A stretch of DNA of 64,000 nucleotides from Candidatus Manganitrophus noduliformans (GTDB lineage Bacteria; Nitrospirota; Nitrospiria; SBBL01; Manganitrophaceae), in the NCBI RefSeq assembly GCF_012184425.1, contig NZ_VTOW01000002.1, positions 1 to 64,000 of the forward strand, written 5' to 3'. Positions within the stretch are counted from its first letter, which is position 1, and every line of letters begins with the position of its first letter. The notes below the pieces were generated by a model. The model saw only the letters and a program-made list of their open reading frames with translations. It had not been told where the DNA came from and ran no database searches. This document shows, piece after piece, positions 25,313-34,900 of this stretch. The position numbers and the translations under genes are program-made.

Positions 25313-25723
25313 TTATTCAATCGTAATATTCAGAGCCAACTCTCCAATGTTTGCACTTCCGGCAACACAAGTACCGCCACTCTGGCTGGTTACGGTTAAG
25401 GTTGTCGAGTCAGGAATAGAAATTTCACAGGTCACATTGACGGTCGGGCTATTCGTATCGGTCACTCGGACGGTGTAATTGCCTCCGACAGGAACGCCGG
25501 AGATACTATAAGCGCCAAGACTGGATGATTCGACGGTGTCACTCTTGTTCAATTCGGTGATCGCCACTTCTCCAGACGTTGCAGGGTTTCCCTGCCCTCC
25601 CTGTGTGGTTCCCTGCGTTAAAATTCCCCGCAGGATGATCGTGACATCATCGTTGTCCCGGCCCCCCCCTCCGCAACCTGATATACTAACCATTAAAAAC
25701 AAAAAAAAGGCCAATCTTTTCAT
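25313..25723 (-). CDS. Small lipoprotein of unknown function
   Basis: The start ATG 25723 has a GGGGGAAG site upstream and opens a lipoprotein signal MKRLAFFLFLMVSISGCGGG with a clear lipobox (SISGC). The mature part is Ser/Thr/Gly-rich with a beta-strand pattern and phrases such as YSISGVPVGGNYTVRVTDT that resemble carboxypeptidase-regulatory/SpaA-like beta-sandwich repeats. About 136 residues. Lies just upstream of the CheY-like gene on the same strand (15 bases). Function unknown. Confidence 0.65.
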   Translation of the reverse strand: MKRLAFFLFLMVSISGCGGGGRDNDDVTIILRGILTQGTTQGGQGNPATSGEVAITELNKSDTVESSSLGAYSISGVPVGGNYTVRVTDTNSPTVNVTCEISIPDSTTLTVTSQSGGTCVAGSANIGELALNITIE

Positions 25724-25837
25724 GGTACTTCCCCCTTTCCGGTTAAAGAATAGCACAAAAGCGTAAATATGCAAGGGATAAGAGCGAGCGGAGTTTTGGA
25801 ATGAATGCTAAAAGGCAAGCAGGATTGCGCGGAATAC

Positions 25838-26353
25838 CTATTCGTAGGAGATGAGCGCGGTGATCGGAATCCCCTTCAGCTTGTCCCGGCCTTTTAATCC
25901 TAACAGCTCGATGACAAAGGCCACCCCCTCAATATCTCCCTCGAGTTGGCGAACCAGATTCACCGTGGTAAGGATCGTCCCGCCGGTCGCCAACAGATCA
26001 TCGACGATGAGGACCCGTTCTCCCGGAGAGATGGCGTCCCGATGGATTGCCAGACCGTCCGAACCGTACTCTAGTTTATACTTCTCTTCTATTTTATCGG
26101 AGGGAAGTTTTCCAGGTTTCCGGACCGGAATCAGGCCGGCCCCCAGCCGCTCGGCGAGCGGCGCGCCGAAGATAAACCCGCGCGACTCGATCGCCACGAC
26201 TTTATCGATCTTTTTGCCGATGAAGGGGGCCGCCAACCGGCGGAGCACCTCTTGATAAGCGACCGGCTCCTTCAAGAGGGTCGTGATATCGTAGAAAAGA
26301 ATCCCCTCTTTCGGAAAGTTCGGAACCTCGCGAATTTTTGATTTTAAATCCAA
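25838..26353 (-). CDS. apt: Adenine phosphoribosyltransferase
   Basis: Salvages adenine to AMP using PRPP. The PRPP-binding loop VLIVDDLLATGGTILT and the N-terminal VPNFPKEGILFYDITTLL are characteristic. Length 171 residues is typical. It lies 18 bases after the end of the sigma factor gene on the same strand and is probably cotranscribed. Confidence 0.96.
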   Translation of the reverse strand: MDLKSKIREVPNFPKEGILFYDITTLLKEPVAYQEVLRRLAAPFIGKKIDKVVAIESRGFIFGAPLAERLGAGLIPVRKPGKLPSDKIEEKYKLEYGSDGLAIHRDAISPGERVLIVDDLLATGGTILTTVNLVRQLEGDIEGVAFVIELLGLKGRDKLKGIPITALISYE

Positions 26354-26371
26354 TGTCCTCTCCTCGATCCT

Positions 26372-27340
26372 TTAGAGAATTTCATCCGGTCCGATCGTCT
26401 TCTCGGTGATGATGGTCCGGAGCTTCCGAAGCGCGCTCGACTCGATCTGCCGCACCCGCTCGCGCGTCAACCCAAAAACCTTGCCGATCTCTTCGAGGGT
26501 ATGCGGCTCATCCCCCTCCAGCCCGAATCGAAGGACGATCACCTGCCGCTCATTGTCCTTCAGCAACGACATCCAGCGGAGAATGTCCTCCCGCCTCCGG
26601 ACCCCCTCCGCCTTGGTGATCGGCGAAATTTGGCTGGTATCTTCGATAACATCCCGGAGGGCCGTTTCCTTGTTCGCGGCGATGGGGCTGTCGAGAGAGT
26701 AGGTCTTCCGGAGCAGCTGCTGGATGTGATCGACATCTTCCGGATGGATCTTCATTTTCTTCGAGATCTCATCCGTCTGAGGCTCCCGGCCGAGTTCCTG
26801 GACCAGATCTTCGACGTGCGAGAGATAGTGATTGACCCGCTCCACCACATGAACCGGAAGGCGGATCAGCTTGCTCTGATTGATGATCGCCCGCTCGATC
26901 GACTGGCGAATCCACCAGGAAGCGTAGGTCGAGAAGCGGAAACCTTTTCGATGATTATATTTTTCGACCGCCTTGATCAGGCCGATGTTCCCTTCTTCGA
27001 TAATGTCCGAGAAGGGAAGGCCCCGATTCATATACCGCTTGCCGATACTCACCACCAGCCGAAGGTTCGACTCGATCATCCGTTGACGGGCCGCCTCATC
27101 CCCCTTGGCGATTTTTTTGGCGAGCATAACCTCTTCTTTAAAAGTCAGCAGGGTCGAGCGGCGGATGTCTCGGAGATAGGTCTTGACCGCATCGGCGGGC
27201 GGGGCATAACGGTCTTCTTCCTCTTCATATTCGGCCGCGGGAGATTCTTCCGTTTCGGAAAAGCCCTCCCCATCGGACTCTTCGTCCGATTCCTCGCCGT
27301 CGATGTTCTCTTTCTCCTGCTCTACCCACTCTTCGCTCAT
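26372..27340 (-). CDS. Group 2 (RpoS/RpoD-like) sigma-70 family factor
   Basis: A 322-residue sigma factor. After a very acidic N-terminal ~45 residues, region 1.2 ([20 protein letters not shown]), region 2 ([20 protein letters not shown] and [17 protein letters not shown]), region 3 ([15 protein letters not shown]) and region 4 ([20 protein letters not shown]) are all intact. The large non-conserved insert of primary RpoD is absent and the total length is short, so it is likely an alternative, RpoS-like group 2 factor. The cognate promoters are unknown. Confidence 0.92.
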   Translation of the reverse strand: MSEEWVEQEKENIDGEESDEESDGEGFSETEESPAAEYEEEEDRYAPPADAVKTYLRDIRRSTLLTFKEEVMLAKKIAKGDEAARQRMIESNLRLVVSIGKRYMNRGLPFSDIIEEGNIGLIKAVEKYNHRKGFRFSTYASWWIRQSIERAIINQSKLIRLPVHVVERVNHYLSHVEDLVQELGREPQTDEISKKMKIHPEDVDHIQQLLRKTYSLDSPIAANKETALRDVIEDTSQISPITKAEGVRRREDILRWMSLLKDNERQVIVLRFGLEGDEPHTLEEIGKVFGLTRERVRQIESSALRKLRTIITEKTIGPDEIL

Positions 27341-27403
27341 GGCCTATCCTCGTCGAAGTTTTTCTTTCATTATAGTAGAAACAAAGGAGAAGACAAGCAG
27401 AAT

Positions 27404-27685
27404 TTAAGATCGAATGGAGAACGCGTGAAATCGGTTCGAGGAAGGCCCCCAGGAGATGTCGACCGCAGTCACCTTCGATCGCGGCGGACCCTGCCGGAGG
27501 GATTGAACAAGCTCTTCAATCTTGGCCCTCTCCCCTTCTACTTCGATCTCCACCCGGCCGTCCGCCAGGTTTCGGGCATATCCCTTTAGCTGAAGGTCCG
27601 CGGCGCGCCGTTGCGTGAAATCCCGATATCCGACCCCCTGGACCTTCCCGCTCACATAGATGTGAATCGATTCGATCTGCGGCAT
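27404..27685 (-). CDS. Acylphosphatase
   Basis: A 93-residue single-domain enzyme that hydrolyses acyl-phosphates. The phosphate loop [16 protein letters not shown] contains the catalytic arginine, and the catalytic asparagine is in [17 protein letters not shown]. It lies 63 bases upstream of the sigma factor start and may share its transcript. Confidence 0.93.
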   Translation of the reverse strand: MPQIESIHIYVSGKVQGVGYRDFTQRRAADLQLKGYARNLADGRVEIEVEGERAKIEELVQSLRQGPPRSKVTAVDISWGPSSNRFHAFSIRS

Positions 27686-27725
27686 AAGAAAAAGGACGAT
27701 CGGTAACGATCGTCCCCTATGAAAA

Positions 27726-27802
<77 letters not shown>

Positions 27803-27818
27803 ATACTACTAGAGAACT

Positions 27819-27904
27819 ATTTTCCATTTATCATTTTCCATTGATCATTTGTCAATTGAATATCCCTTTCCAGAATGGAAAATGAAAAATAACAAATGGA
27901 AAAT
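27819..27904. repeat. AT-rich imperfect inverted repeat next to tRNA-Pro
   Basis: The left arm (27819-27842) contains two copies of a CATTTTCCATT-like word, and the right arm (27874-27904) contains their complement (AATGGAAAATG and AAATGGAAAAT), giving a long hairpin with one bulge and a ~30-base loop. It fills the gap between the alanine dehydrogenase stop and the tRNA. It could be a bidirectional transcription or processing signal, or an intergenic palindromic element. Confidence 0.5.
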
Positions 27905-27912
27905 GGCAAATC

Positions 27913-29016
27913 TTACTTTATCTTTTCAGCCTTCATCCCGAAGACTTTCGCCACCCCGGGATGGACCACCTTGCCGTCGTGGGTGTTGACGCCGGCCGCC
28001 AGGGCCGGGTCGGCTTCGATCGCCCGCTTGAAGCCGAGCTGCGCCAATGCTTCAAGATAGGGGAACGTCACCCCGGTCAACGCGAAGGTCGAGCTCCTCG
28101 GCACCGCTCCCGGCATATTCGTCACACAGTAGTGCAGGACGCCGTCGACCTCGTAGACCGGCTCCGAGTGGCTCGTCGGTCGGGAGGTTTCGAAACAGCC
28201 CCCTTGATCGATCGAAACATCGACCACCACCGACCCTTTTTTCATCTTGGAAACCATCTCCCGAGTCACCAGATGAGGGGCTTTGTCGGCCGATCGGGCC
28301 ACCGCTCCGATCACCAGATCACTCGCCGCGACCTGCTCCGCGATGACATCATGGTACGGAGGGAGGGTCACCACCTGTCCTCGAAAGAAATCGTCGAGAT
28401 AGACCCGCCGCATGGCGTTTTCATCGATCACGGTGACCGACGCTCCAAGTGCGAGGGCGACCTGCGCCGCATTCTTCCCGACGACACCCCCCCCGATCAC
28501 GGTCACCCGTCCCTTTTCCACCCCGGGCACGCCGGAGAGGAGCAGTCCCATCCCGCCCGCTTGCTTTTGCAGATACTGGACGCCGACCAGGACCGACATC
28601 CGTCCCGCGACTTCACTCATCGGCCGGAGAAGAGGACGGCTGCCGTCGGCCGACTCGATCGTCTCATAAGCGATCGACGTGACCTTTCCTTTGAGCAATG
28701 CCTCCAACAGCGCAGGGTTGGCCGCCATATGGAGATAGGTAAAAAGAAGTTGGCCGGGATGAAAGAGCCCATATTCACTCGGGAGCGGCTCTTTCACCTT
28801 GACGATCAGGTCTGCCTGATCGAAGAGCGACCCTTTCGATGTAACGATCTCGGCCCCCGCGCTCCGGTACGCGGCGTCGGGGATTCCGCTCCCCTCCCCG
28901 GCCCCGGCCTCAACTAGGAATTGATGGCCTTCTCGGTAAAGGGCGCCGACGCCGGCGGGGGTGACGCCGACGCGATATTCGTGATCTTTAATCTCTCTCG
29001 GTACGCCGACTTTCAT
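27913..29016 (-). CDS. ald: Alanine dehydrogenase
   Basis: NAD-dependent interconversion of alanine and pyruvate plus ammonia. The start at 29016 (MKVGVPREIKDHEYRVG) matches the family N-terminus; an open frame continues 14 codons upstream without support. The substrate-binding and dinucleotide regions are visible (VTVIGGGVVGKNAAQVALAL; HYCVTNMPGAVPRSSTFAL). At 367 residues it matches the usual ~370. Single gene. Confidence 0.95.
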   Translation of the reverse strand: MKVGVPREIKDHEYRVGVTPAGVGALYREGHQFLVEAGAGEGSGIPDAAYRSAGAEIVTSKGSLFDQADLIVKVKEPLPSEYGLFHPGQLLFTYLHMAANPALLEALLKGKVTSIAYETIESADGSRPLLRPMSEVAGRMSVLVGVQYLQKQAGGMGLLLSGVPGVEKGRVTVIGGGVVGKNAAQVALALGASVTVIDENAMRRVYLDDFFRGQVVTLPPYHDVIAEQVAASDLVIGAVARSADKAPHLVTREMVSKMKKGSVVVDVSIDQGGCFETSRPTSHSEPVYEVDGVLHYCVTNMPGAVPRSSTFALTGVTFPYLEALAQLGFKRAIEADPALAAGVNTHDGKVVHPGVAKVFGMKAEKIK

Positions 29017-29124
29017 CTTCTGGACGCGTACCCTAACAGTTTTGCTCAAAAAAGTCAATCGATTCGAGAGGAGAACGTAAATGCCGCCGATGAATATTTT
29101 GTCCCCCGACGGGGAGATGGCCGA

Positions 29125-29418
29125 TTAGGTCGCCCCCTTCCACTCGCCCGGCGTCGCCGCCTTGATCGTAAGGGCATGGATCTCTTTTCCCATCTCGTCC
29201 TGCAAGGCGGAGAAGACCATCCGGTTCCGATTGAGAAGGGAGATTCCATCAAAACGGTCGGAGACGACCTGCAAAACGAAATGCCCTCCCCCCGCGGCCG
29301 CCCCCGCATGCCCGGCATGTTTCCAGCTCTCATCGATGACCTCGACGAAGGTCGCCCCCAATGATTCCTTCATTTTCCGCTCGATCTTTTGCCGTGTTGC
29401 CTCACTGGCGTCGCTCAT
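29125..29418 (-). CDS. BolA-family protein
   Basis: A 97-residue BolA/IbaG-like protein. The start MSDASEATRQKIERKMKESL at 29418 follows a GGGGGAAG site. The family FVEVIDESWKHAGH segment gives conserved histidines, followed by a loop-forming Gly/Ala insertion and the helix-turn NRNRMVFSALQDEMGKEIHAL. BolA proteins work with monothiol glutaredoxins in iron-sulfur cluster handling. No glutaredoxin gene is near. Confidence 0.9.
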   Translation of the reverse strand: MSDASEATRQKIERKMKESLGATFVEVIDESWKHAGHAGAAAGGGHFVLQVVSDRFDGISLLNRNRMVFSALQDEMGKEIHALTIKAATPGEWKGAT

Positions 29419-29506
29419 TGCGCTTCCCCCATCCGACTGAGATTTGATCGCCGGCATCATAACATATCGACCTCCTCTCCTTCTACCCGGTCCGCAAGGA
29501 TTTCAC

Positions 29507-29535
29507 TTGACCCTGGTTGAAAACCACGTTATCTT
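29507..29535 (+). promoter_or_regulatory. Promoter upstream of the ArsC-like gene
   Basis: TTGACC (29507-29512) and TATCTT (29530-29535) are 17 bases apart. CCTGGT and ACCAGG arms overlap the promoter and could form an operator, possibly for an ArsR-type regulator, but no such gene is in the window. Confidence 0.4.
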
Positions 29536-29634
29536 TGACCAGGATCATCAAGGGGATTGATGCGGATCACCTTCGCAATTCGGTAAGGCAGGGGTCGTTC
29601 AGTCCCTTCGTTTAATCATCAATATAGGACCGGC

Positions 29635-30066
29635 ATGAAAAAAATTTTATTTCTCTGTGCGAGCAACGCCACACGAAGCCAGATGGCGGAAGGGATGGCG
29701 CGCAAGGCGCTCGCCGACCGTTTTGAAGTTTACAGCGCGGGAATTCAACCGATCGCAATGCACCCGCTGGCGGTCAAAATCATGAATGAGATCGGGATCG
29801 ATATTTCCGGGCAAAAAAGCAAATCGATCAACGACGTTCCCTGGAAAGAAATGGACATGATCGTCACCCTCTGCGGCACCTCTTCCAAAAGCCTTCCCAC
29901 GCTCCCCCCGACGATTGAGCGATTGCACTGGCCCGTTCCCGATCCGGTGACAATGACCTCCCACTATGGTTTCAAGAGTTCGGCGGAGGGAAAACAGATC
30001 GCCTTCAAGGAAGTTCGCGACATGCTTCAGAAGCGGATGGAAGAATTCGTGCAAGAACATAAATAA
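29635..30066 (+). CDS. Low-molecular-weight phosphatase-fold ArsC-like protein lacking the third cysteine
   Basis: A 143-residue member of the LMW protein tyrosine phosphatase/thioredoxin-type arsenate reductase family. The P-loop CASNATRS holds the nucleophile C8 and the arginine; C80 in TLCGTSS matches the second redox cysteine. The resolving cysteine of classical ArsC (C-P in NNCPILPP of S. aureus) is leucine 87 here (KSLPTLPP). The HWPVPDP acid loop is present. It may use another thiol partner, or be a phosphatase. No arsB/acr3/arsR nearby. Confidence 0.8.
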   Translation: MKKILFLCASNATRSQMAEGMARKALADRFEVYSAGIQPIAMHPLAVKIMNEIGIDISGQKSKSINDVPWKEMDMIVTLCGTSSKSLPTLPPTIERLHWPVPDPVTMTSHYGFKSSAEGKQIAFKEVRDMLQKRMEEFVQEHK

Positions 30067-30121
30067 CGAGGGTGTAGGGCGTTCCCTATCACCCTATACC
30101 ACCCCCTGCACCCTCCCGTCC

Positions 30122-31189
30122 TTAATATAACGAAAGCGGCGCATATCGCATCGGTATTCCGGTCAGGCGCTGCAGCCACTCCTCCATCCGTTCCTCCGGA
30201 AGCGGCGCCCGATTCAGACGGATTTCGATCTTATATCCCGATGGGCCGCCGACCACCCCGACCACGGCATACGCCTCTTCCCCTTCCGGCAAGAGCTGCC
30301 CGGTCCGGAATTCGCACAGATTCGCCAAGACCCTGGCCGCCGGTCCGATCGCCTCGACCATCTTCGGAAGGTCTTTTAGCGGCGCCTGGATATAACCGCG
30401 ATAAAGAAGGCGGGACAACGGCTGAAGGCGGTGAAACAACGCCAAGGCTTCGGGGGTAAAACCGGAGAAGAAGGTCCGGATGGTGGCCGGACGCACCCCC
30501 CGTTTTGAGATCAACCGCGCCGCCGGCACCAGCAACTGATAGGGATCGGCGACGATCTGCTCAAATTGGCAGGGGCCGAATGCATCGGGCCAGGAGCAGG
30601 AAACGGGCCAAGCCGGATCTTCGGAAGAGAGGGAGAGGCTCCCCTTCTCCCACTCCACGAAGAGAGGAAGATCCAACACCTCCACCGCCGCCGCAAAGAG
30701 GGAGGCCCGCTCGCTCAACCAAGAAAACCGCCGTTGATCGCCTCGCCGCTCTCCGGGGGTGATGATCTCGTTGGGGGTCAGGCGAACACGGATGAAGCCG
30801 TGATCTTGGCGGAAGCCGATCCAGAACATCGCCTCATGCTGGTGCAGCCGTACCTTCAGCTCGGGCGGAATCGACCAGGGGTGACTGAGGGAGAGATAAG
30901 CCTCCATCGAAAGATGCCGGCGAAAGAGATCATAATGGCTTCCCGCCAGAACGAAAAAATCCCCTTCCCATCGATCGTTGACCTGGACCAAAGTCACCTC
31001 ATCCACCGGCCACGCCTCCAACCGGTTGATCTCATCGAGCGTCTTGACCCAAAACTCTTCAAAGTAGCAAGAAACCTCTTTATCGATCCCCTTTACGTCG
31101 AGTCCGCGTTCCGAGAGAGACCGGGAAAGGGCGACCACCGCATCAAAACCGATCGCCTCCTGGGATTCCCATCGACGTTCGCGCATCAA
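30122..31189 (-). CDS. Uncharacterised 355-residue protein
   Basis: No family recognised. The protein is rich in Trp, Leu and Arg, has no signal peptide or membrane helix, and has a mixed alpha/beta look. It ends convergently with the ArsC-like gene, 56 bases away, where a GGGTGTAGGG/CCCTATCACCC inverted repeat (30072-30096) may terminate transcripts. It begins one base after the stop of the gene at 31191-31880, which suggests cotranscription with that gene and with treY. Confidence 0.65.
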   Translation of the reverse strand: MMRERRWESQEAIGFDAVVALSRSLSERGLDVKGIDKEVSCYFEEFWVKTLDEINRLEAWPVDEVTLVQVNDRWEGDFFVLAGSHYDLFRRHLSMEAYLSLSHPWSIPPELKVRLHQHEAMFWIGFRQDHGFIRVRLTPNEIITPGERRGDQRRFSWLSERASLFAAAVEVLDLPLFVEWEKGSLSLSSEDPAWPVSCSWPDAFGPCQFEQIVADPYQLLVPAARLISKRGVRPATIRTFFSGFTPEALALFHRLQPLSRLLYRGYIQAPLKDLPKMVEAIGPAARVLANLCEFRTGQLLPEGEEAYAVVGVVGGPSGYKIEIRLNRAPLPEERMEEWLQRLTGIPMRYAPLSLY

Positions 31190-31190
31190 T

Positions 31191-31880
31191 TTATTCTTTC
31201 AGATAAACGTGGAAGAGCGATTCGAGGGCGCCGACGGAATCTTCCGTCGACTCGTGGAGGGTAAAGGCGAAAACATCGAGATTGGCCAAGGCATTGAGAT
31301 TGGCGTCCTCATTCGAGGCCGTTTGGAGGCGGCGCAGCAAGCCGATGTTAACCCCATTGATCTCTCGGTAAATTTTCGATAGACCTTCAAAAGCGAACTC
31401 GGCGGAAAACCCTTTTTTCTTTCGAAAATATTGCGCCAGAAGATACATCCCGGCCGATCGGAAAACCGTCTCGTCGATCGAAGCGAAGGGGAGATGAAAA
31501 CGGACCATCGGGCGAAGCCGGTCGAGCACGGGACAACCGCTTGTCACCATGTAAATTCCGAGAATGGAGTAGAGGCCGTTCTGCGCCGCGGTCCGCTTGA
31601 AGACGATCCGGTCCTCGGTCGTCACCACGATATCGGCCTCCTGGTAGGAGATCACATTCTTGAACGAATCGACCAGGCCGGCGATGTTCACCGCGACGGG
31701 ACAGTAGTCGGTCCGGGTTCGATCGAGCGGGCAATTCTCACAAGGGGCATAGTCAAGGCGGGCCCAGCCGGGATAGGTCGGAGCGGGGTTCTGCATCGCC
31801 AACGATTCCGGATCGAGCGCGATATCGAACGTCTTCATCGTCCCATCGGCAAAAGCAAACGCGTATCGATACGTGACCAT
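31191..31880 (-). CDS. Uncharacterised Cys-containing protein (DUF6901-like)
   Basis: A 229-residue soluble protein. The N-terminal ~50 residues (MVTYRYAFAFADGTMKTFDI) are followed by a cysteine cluster CENCPLDRTRTDYCPV (~50-65) and a later TSGCPVLDRLRPMVRFHLPF, which could together bind a metal. The C-terminal half is helical. I recall this arrangement from the DUF6901 family but cannot confirm it. GGAGAG lies five bases upstream of ATG 31880. It sits between treY and another unknown gene on the same strand. Confidence 0.65.
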   Translation of the reverse strand: MVTYRYAFAFADGTMKTFDIALDPESLAMQNPAPTYPGWARLDYAPCENCPLDRTRTDYCPVAVNIAGLVDSFKNVISYQEADIVVTTEDRIVFKRTAAQNGLYSILGIYMVTSGCPVLDRLRPMVRFHLPFASIDETVFRSAGMYLLAQYFRKKKGFSAEFAFEGLSKIYREINGVNIGLLRRLQTASNEDANLNALANLDVFAFTLHESTEDSVGALESLFHVYLKE

Positions 31881-31971
31881 TCCCTCTCTCCGAGTCATTC
31901 TAAAAAATGGTACTGGGATTTCAAAACGAAGTCAAGGAAACTCGTCGGTTCGAGTCGCGGGGATTTTCTCT

Positions 31972-34900
31972 TTATGCTTCCGGCTGCTTGCTTAGAAGAC
32001 CGAGAGGGAATGTCTTGAAGATCGAATGAAAAGGGAGGACGGTTTTCCCGTTCTTCTCCTCCGCCTCTATTCGCTCCCCGGTCAGCACATTCAGATAGGC
32101 CGCGCCGGGCTCTTCCCCTTCGAGAAGAAGATCGACCCCCTCCCACACCGCTCCGATCGGATCATCCAAACGCCCATCCATCCATACGGAGAGAAAACGC
32201 GGGGCGGCTACGACCACCCGTTCCTGATTCAATTTCCTGGAAAAGGCGATCAGATGCTCCTTGCCCGGCCCGATCACCTCATGCGGAAGGTAGGCTCCGT
32301 TTAAAAACAGGCGGCGATGCGCGCGGCGGAAATTCATCGCCCGCCAGGTCACGAAAAGTTTAATCGTCCCCTCTTCTTTTTCTCGAAGAAGACGCTGGAT
32401 CAGCGAAGGGGAGGGGAGATCGGACATCACCTCCTTTTTGAGCCCCTCCAGGCGTCGCATCCGGGAAGGATAGTCGATCGGCCGCCGGTTGTCGGGATCG
32501 ACCAGGCTTAAATCGAACAGCTCGCAGCCTTGATAGAGATCGGGAACCCCCGGAGAGGCGATCTTCAGCAACAGCTGCGAGAGGCTGTTGAAGATCCCGA
32601 AATGGGCCACTTTCCTTTGCAGTGTCCGGAAGTCGGCCAAGAAAGGGCCCGATCGACCGGGATCTAAAATCGCCTCGATGAAGGCCGACAGGGCCTGATC
32701 ATATGCCTCGTTGGGGCTGATCCAGCTGGTATTCACCTTCGCCTCCTTCGAGGCTTTCATCATATAGGCCTGAATCCGCTTCACGAATTCTTGATATTCA
32801 CCCGATGAAGGCTCCCCGAACGGCCAGGCGCCGAGCAGCGTTTGATAGAGAAGATACTCCTCGTTGGCGTCGGGCGCCGGATCTCCCTCCAGTTCCGACT
32901 TCTTCGCGCGGTTGAGATCGGCCCATCGCGTCGCCGCCGCCTGCCACGCGTCCGGCATTTCGGAGAGCACATTGATCCGGGCGCGGACATCCTCGCTCCG
33001 TTTCGTATCGTGCGTCGATGTGGCGAGCATCGAATAGGGCCACCGCTCCAGCCGCTCCGCATTCTGCGCATGAAAATCGGAAATCGAGATGCCGAAGGTC
33101 TGCGGGTCTCCTCCCACCTCGTTCAACGAGACCAGTCGGTTGTAGACATAAAAGGTAGTATCTTCCAACCCCTTGGCCATGATCGGGCCGGTGCACTGTT
33201 GGAATTTTTGGACGAAGGCGAGTTGCTCCATCCGATCCTCCTCGGTGAAGTATTCGGGATGCTGCATGAGGAGGATCCGCTTGAGGTAATCGAAGATGGA
33301 GATGTCGGTCGCCGGGCTTCGCTGTTTGGCCTTCGTCACCGCCATCTCGATGAATTTCCGGTCGTGCTCTTCGAGGCGTTCCAGCCTGGTGATATACGTC
33401 CGGTAGATCGGAAAACAGGCGATCACCTCGCGGATCGCGTCCCGCAGGCTGTAGAGGGTAAAATCGCGCGAGAGCCGGTCTTTTTCGGAGAGCCGATTCA
33501 GCTGGTGGGAGAGGACATTGATCTCGCTCGCCATCGTGGTGTTCATGATGAATTTCTTCCGTTCGTAGACAATATCGAAGAAGCGGCCCTTCCTTCCGTT
33601 GAAGTCGGCGTAAATCTCGTCGAACCGCTTGGCATGGCGGCTGTCGACGAAGAGAGCATTCACGGCATTGAGATATTCATACCCGACCGTCCCATGCACC
33701 GGCCACCGCTCCGGCAGCCGCTCCCCTTTGCTGAGGATTTTCTCGACGATCACATAATAGGGCAGCCGCACCCCCGGCCGGGTCCGGCTCGCCAAAAAGC
33801 GATCGGCCGCCTCGGCCAGACGCTCCTCGACCCTTTTTCTCTCCTCTTCCGGCATTTCCTCCGGGATCTGCCTCATACCGCGAAGGACAAAACAACGCTT
33901 TTGAAGCCGCCGAAAGTAATCGACCGGATCGTACAAACCGTCGGGGTGATCGACCCGAAGTCCGTCGAGCTTTCCCTCTTGGATGAATTGGAAGATCAAC
34001 CGGTGCGTCTCCTCGAAAACCTCCTTCCGCTCCATCGCGATGGAGGCGAGCTCGTTCACATCGAAGAAGCGCCGGTAGTTGATCTCGTCCGAAGCGACCC
34101 GCCAGTAGGAGAGGCGGTAGGACTGATCGTTGAGAAGCTGATCGAGCAGGTCGAAGCTCCGCGGGTCCCCCTTCCTCCCGTTGAAGAGCGCCACATTCGC
34201 GTCGATGAACTGCCGAATTTTCCCCTCTGCCTGATAGAGTTTCGCCAACCGTCGCTTGATCCAGTCGATCTGGCGGCGCTCTTCCGCGACCCGCTGGGGA
34301 TCGGACTGGATTTCAGCGGGAAGATGGAGCAGGGCAAGCGTGATCCCGTGATACTCCTGAAGGCTCTCCGGATCATCGCCCATCTCCTTCTCCAACGCCT
34401 CCAAGCGGTGCCTCAAGAGCCTCGGATAGGTCCGGGGGGAAATCGGGAAGCGGTTTTCGTAATAGGTCACCCAGAACGCCCCCTCGAAGAAAACCAGCTT
34501 CAGCTCTTGATTCTCCAGGACCTTGCCGTACTGATCGCCCAACACGGGAAGGAGGACTTTTCCGCTCAACTCTTTTTTGATCGGATGCCAGTCGATATCG
34601 AAATAGTGGGCGAAGGGAGAGTTCCGCCCGTTTTCCAAAACATCGAGCCACCATTGGTTTTCCGTCACCCCCATATGGTTCGGCACGATGTCGAGGATGT
34701 GCCCGAGATCATGCCGTCGCAGCGCGTCGACCATGCCGGCATGATCGGCCTCGCTCCCGATTTCCGGATTCAGCGCATTATGATTACAGATGTCATATCC
34801 GTGAAGGCTCTTCGGCCGCGCCTGTAGATAGGGAGAGGCATAAAGGTGGGTGATGCCGAGATCGTTCAGATACGGGATGATCTGCGCGGCATCCGAAAAT

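Noticed and set aside
32842-34827. A 660-codon open frame opposite treY
   Set aside because: Antisense shadow in GC-rich DNA; treY on the minus strand has complete family motifs. The same applies to the long plus-strand frame opposite guaB (36719-38182) and the one opposite the periplasmic-binding protein (22538-23497).
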